Positions 5,745-7,479 of a DNA stretch of 7,479 bases are shown here, piece by piece. Position numbers and translations under genes: made by a program. The stretch spans positions 1 to 7,479 of the forward strand of contig CAAGJQ010000014.1 of NCBI GenBank assembly GCA_900770295.1. The letters run 5' to 3'. This stretch comes from an uncultured Oscillibacter sp. Lineage in GTDB: Bacteria > Bacillota > Clostridia > Oscillospirales > Oscillospiraceae. The notes beneath the pieces were generated by a model. It was not told the DNA's origin. It searched no databases and saw only the letters and a program-made list of their open reading frames with translations. Within the stretch, counting starts at the first letter, position 1; each line of letters opens with the position of its first letter.

Positions 5745-7152
5745 GTTGCAGCACCAGCTTGATGGCCCACACCGGTACATCCGGTGAGACATAGTCGTCG
5801 TTGACAAAGACAAAGGCGGCGTCGTACGCCGGGGGATGGTCGGGGAACACGCCCTGTCCGTCGGTGAAATAGATCATGCCCTTGAGGTTGGTGAACTCCC
5901 CGGCGCGAATGAGGTCGTCCACATAGCGGAACACGGGGCGGAAATCCGTGCCGCCAAAGCCCCGGAGCTTCATGGTTTTCAGATAGGTCTCAAAGTCCTT
6001 CCGGCAGGTGATGCGGCGGTCCTCCTGGACCTCCGCGTCGCACTGGATGATGTGGAGGTTGATCTTGGTAAAGAAGTTCTCCTGCTGTTCCAGGATGTTG
6101 TAGGTCTTGGTGATGAACCGCTGTACCAGGTCGCCGCTGACGGAGCCGGAGGTGTCGATGGCGATGACGAATTCCTTGACCCGCCGGATCTCCTTGTACT
6201 CCAGCGGCTCCACCAGGGGCATGTTCTCATAGAGCTTCAAACCGTAGGTGTAGAAGATATAGTCGAACTCGTCGTCGTTGACCTGGACGGTCTCGCCCAG
6301 GGTCATGTACCGGCGGAGGAACTCCCCGTAGTCGTAGGTCTCCCGGTTGACGGCCTTCAGCTCCTGGATCAGGCCCCTGGCGCCGGTGGACTGCCGGGCG
6401 GAGAGGGTGTCCAGGTCCACCTGGAGCCGCTGGCTGATCTCCTTCCAGGTCTCCTCCAGCCGCTTGCGGCGGGACTCCGAGGCGGAGCCGGGGACATTCT
6501 GCCGGGCGGGACTGCCGCCCCGGCCCTCTTTTTCCTTGGCGGCGGAGCTGTTGGGCATCTCCGCGGGCGTGCCGCTCTGCTCGCCGCCGCTCCCCTGGGT
6601 CCCGCCCTTCACGGGGAGATACCAGGCCCGGTGGTCGTCGGCCAGGAACGGCTCCCGCAGCTGGGAGAGCTGGTCGTCCCGCAGCTTCCGGTCCACCAGA
6701 TGGCGGTAGAGCTTCTCGGCGGTCAGAGGCGTGACCTGCCGCTCCAGGTCCTGCAGGATCTCCTGCTGGGCGGTCTGGCGGCGGCAGGCGGCGCAGTCCA
6801 GCCCCAGATCGTTGATGGCGGCCTCCACGGCGATGTCGCAGGCCAGGTCCCAGCAGCGGCGGTCGATGTCGGGGCTGATGAACAGGTGGCGGAACACGCA
6901 GTGGAGCACGATGTGCAGATAGTCCCGGACGGAGCGCTCCCGCTCCGCCTTGTAGGCGGAGAGCACATAGTAGGCGTCGTAGAACAGGTGCTGCCCGTCC
7001 GTGGCCAGCGTGCCGGGATAGGAGGCGGGGGTGAACTGGTTCAGCGCCATGTCCAGAAACCGCAGATGGACCAGCAGGGTGTTCCGGGCCAGGCGCAGGA
7101 CGTCCTGGGCCAGCGATTCCATCTGATGAAATTTTTCCACATTGTCAGGCAT
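5731..7152 (-). CDS. DUF2201-type VWA domain protein with degenerate metallopeptidase-like N-domain
   Basis: 473 aa, COG3864-like. Residues 1-180 form the DUF2201 N-terminal putative metallopeptidase domain, with DYLHIVLHCVFRHLF (78-91) followed by RRCWDLACDIAVEAAIND (98-115), matching the family's 'H..H....H' and 'W..A.D...N' pattern. The HExxH glutamate is Ile81 here (H80-IVL-H84), so peptidase activity is unlikely unless another residue substitutes. Residues about 183-228 are a Gly/Ser/Pro-rich linker. The C-terminal VWA domain (about 325-470) has a complete MIDAS: DTSGS (333-337), Thr402 in GFGGTD, and Asp431 in YFTDGQG. Such proteins pair with MoxR ATPases, here the last gene of the operon. 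ATG 7152 has GGGAAG 5 nt upstream and GAGG 12 nt upstream. It is the first gene of the operon, with a promoter at 7207-7235. Confidence 0.93.
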   Translation of the reverse strand: MPDNVEKFHQMESLAQDVLRLARNTLLVHLRFLDMALNQFTPASYPGTLATDGQHLFYDAYYVLSAYKAERERSVRDYLHIVLHCVFRHLFISPDIDRRCWDLACDIAVEAAINDLGLDCAACRRQTAQQEILQDLERQVTPLTAEKLYRHLVDRKLRDDQLSQLREPFLADDHRAWYLPVKGGTQGSGGEQSGTPAEMPNSSAAKEKEGRGGSPARQNVPGSASESRRKRLEETWKEISQRLQVDLDTLSARQSTGARGLIQELKAVNRETYDYGEFLRRYMTLGETVQVNDDEFDYIFYTYGLKLYENMPLVEPLEYKEIRRVKEFVIAIDTSGSVSGDLVQRFITKTYNILEQQENFFTKINLHIIQCDAEVQEDRRITCRKDFETYLKTMKLRGFGGTDFRPVFRYVDDLIRAGEFTNLKGMIYFTDGQGVFPDHPPAYDAAFVFVNDDYVSPDVPVWAIKLVLQREEL

Positions 7153-7206
7153 ATGGGCTTCCCGCCTCTTTTGCGGGCGGCAGAGCGCCGCCGAAATTAA
7201 CTTTAT

Positions 7207-7235
7207 ATTTTATCATGTCAGCCGTCACTGTGCAA
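7207..7235 (-). promoter_or_regulatory. sigma-A promoter of the VWA-MoxR operon
   Basis: On the minus strand -35 TTGCAC (7230-7235), spacer of 17 bp, -10 TAAAAT (7207-7212), strengthened by an extended TGA immediately before the -10. Transcription should begin near 7200, giving a leader of about 48 nt. The leader holds two competing GC-rich hairpins: one at 7176-7192 (6-bp stem) and one at 7161-7177 (CCCGC/GCGGG) that covers part of the ribosome binding site. Repeat copy C ends only 18 bp upstream of the -35. Confidence 0.75.
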
Positions 7236-7253
7236 GAAACACAGCGCCGCGGT

Positions 7254-7275
7254 TCTCCACTTTTCGGCGTGGGTG
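7254..7275 (+). repeat. right repeat copy C (22 bp), outward-facing
   Basis: On the plus strand it reads TCTCCACTTTTC, then G, then GCGTGGGTG. It is the inverted counterpart of left copies A (21/22) and B (19/22), so the minus-strand gene block lies between outward-facing inverted repeats. Beyond it the sequence turns AT-richer and contains further loose G-run/T-run motifs (for example GGGGTGGCTTTTTT, 7324-7337). Confidence 0.7.
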
Positions 7276-7352
7276 ACTTGGTGGTGAGCTTTCAAAATGC
7301 TTATTTTTGCTGACGGCGATTTTGGGGTGGCTTTTTTCTTGGCCTTTTTATC

Positions 7353-7382
7353 TTGACATCGCTTTTTAGACCTCCATATACT
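7353..7382 (+). promoter_or_regulatory. sigma-A promoter of the right-edge gene
   Basis: A perfect -35 TTGACA (7353-7358) is followed after 18 bp by -10 TATACT (7377-7382). Initiation near 7389 leaves a very short leader with GGAGGTGA (7394-7401) ahead of the ATG at 7406. The -10 overlaps the left arm of the dyad at 7370-7399, which could serve as an operator. Confidence 0.75.
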
Positions 7383-7399
7383 GGTTTTGACATGGAGGT
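7370..7399. repeat. 8-bp inverted repeat over -10 and ribosome binding site
   Basis: ACCTCCAT (7370-7377) and ATGGAGGT (7392-7399) are perfect reverse complements with a 14-bp spacer. The left arm touches the -10 of the promoter at 7353-7382. The right arm contains the Shine-Dalgarno sequence of the downstream gene. In a read-through transcript from further left, the two arms would pair and mask the ribosome binding site. A transcript from the local promoter would lack the left arm. Confidence 0.5.
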
Positions 7400-7405
7400 G
7401 AGTCT

Positions 7406-7479
7406 ATGTGGGAAGGTATAAGTCTCAAAGATTTTCAGCGCAACATATACAAAAATTTCTATTCAGATAGTGATGTCGA
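7406..7479 (+). CDS. 5' end of an unidentified gene cut by the window edge
   Basis: 24 codons from ATG 7406 with no stop before the end: begins MWEGISLKDFQRNIYKNF, then YSDSDV. The start is well supported by GGAGGTGA (7394-7401, 4 nt spacer) and a near-perfect promoter. The residues are not recognised, and they do not resemble the N-termini of the common IS transposases I know. Its position about 130 bp outside repeat copy C would suit the first gene of a mobile element whose end is that repeat, but this is inference. Confidence 0.6.
   Translation, partial: MWEGISLKDFQRNIYKNFYSDSDV

Noticed and set aside
5745..5813. N-terminal extension of paralogue 1 to an upstream ATG
   Set aside because: These codons are the VWA gene's 3' end in another frame, have no counterpart in the sister paralogue, and the GTG at 5742-5744 gives a length match.
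5836..7200. Open frame of 454 codons on the plus strand opposite the VWA gene
   Set aside because: Antisense shadow. The minus strand carries the DUF2201 and MIDAS motifs, and the plus-strand product is compositionally biased with no recognisable domain.
1..7479. tRNA, rRNA, CRISPR array or riboswitch
   Set aside because: No cloverleaf pattern, no regularly spaced repeats and no recognisable aptamer core were seen on either strand.

Overview
The window looks like a Gram-positive anaerobe of the Clostridia, probably a GC-rich Oscillospiraceae/Ruminococcaceae-type gut bacterium. The evidence is strong AGGAGG-type ribosome binding sites, near-consensus sigma-A promoters with 17-18 bp spacers, and a DUF2201 (COG3864)-type VWA protein next to a MoxR-like AAA+ ATPase. 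This taxonomic guess is inference; no rRNA or other marker gene is present.

Left part (about 1-1375), of mixed, more AT-rich composition and accessory in character: the 5' end of a minus-strand gene leaves the window at base 1 (N-terminus reminiscent of clostridial restriction/modification methylase proteins, tentative). It has its own promoter, and a perfect 9-bp inverted repeat covers the -35. Next comes a minus-strand SLOG/DUF1273 (YpsA-like) nucleotide-binding protein gene, then a divergent plus-strand XRE-family repressor gene ending at a strong terminator hairpin. A second hairpin (1308-1337) is a good intrinsic terminator for the minus strand.

Central part (about 1430-7240), visibly GC-rich and entirely on the minus strand: one promoter at 7207-7235 drives a tightly packed four-gene operon. 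In order of transcription it encodes a DUF2201/VWA protein (7152-5731), two tandem paralogous proteins of about 300 aa from a family I do not recognise (5744-4818 and 4821-3910), and a MoxR-like AAA+ ATPase (3887-2379). A small-conductance mechanosensitive channel gene (mscS-like, 2263-1430) follows with its own promoter. The AAA+ ATPase and MIDAS-containing VWA protein are expected to act as a chaperone/remodelling pair. The two paralogues are the likely adaptor, target or substrate-specific partners. This resembles in outline the three-component MoxR-VWA-partner systems proposed to act in stress or conflict responses, but the function here is unproven.

The central block is bracketed by outward-facing inverted copies of a 22-bp sequence: two at the left (1379-1400 and 1434-1455) and one at the right (7254-7275, differing from the first left copy at 1 of 22 positions). 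The left copy B supplies the last codons of the mscS-like gene. These repeats look like transposable-element ends or remnants. To the right (7276-7479) the composition becomes AT-richer, and a strong promoter leads into a plus-strand gene of unknown function cut by the window end.
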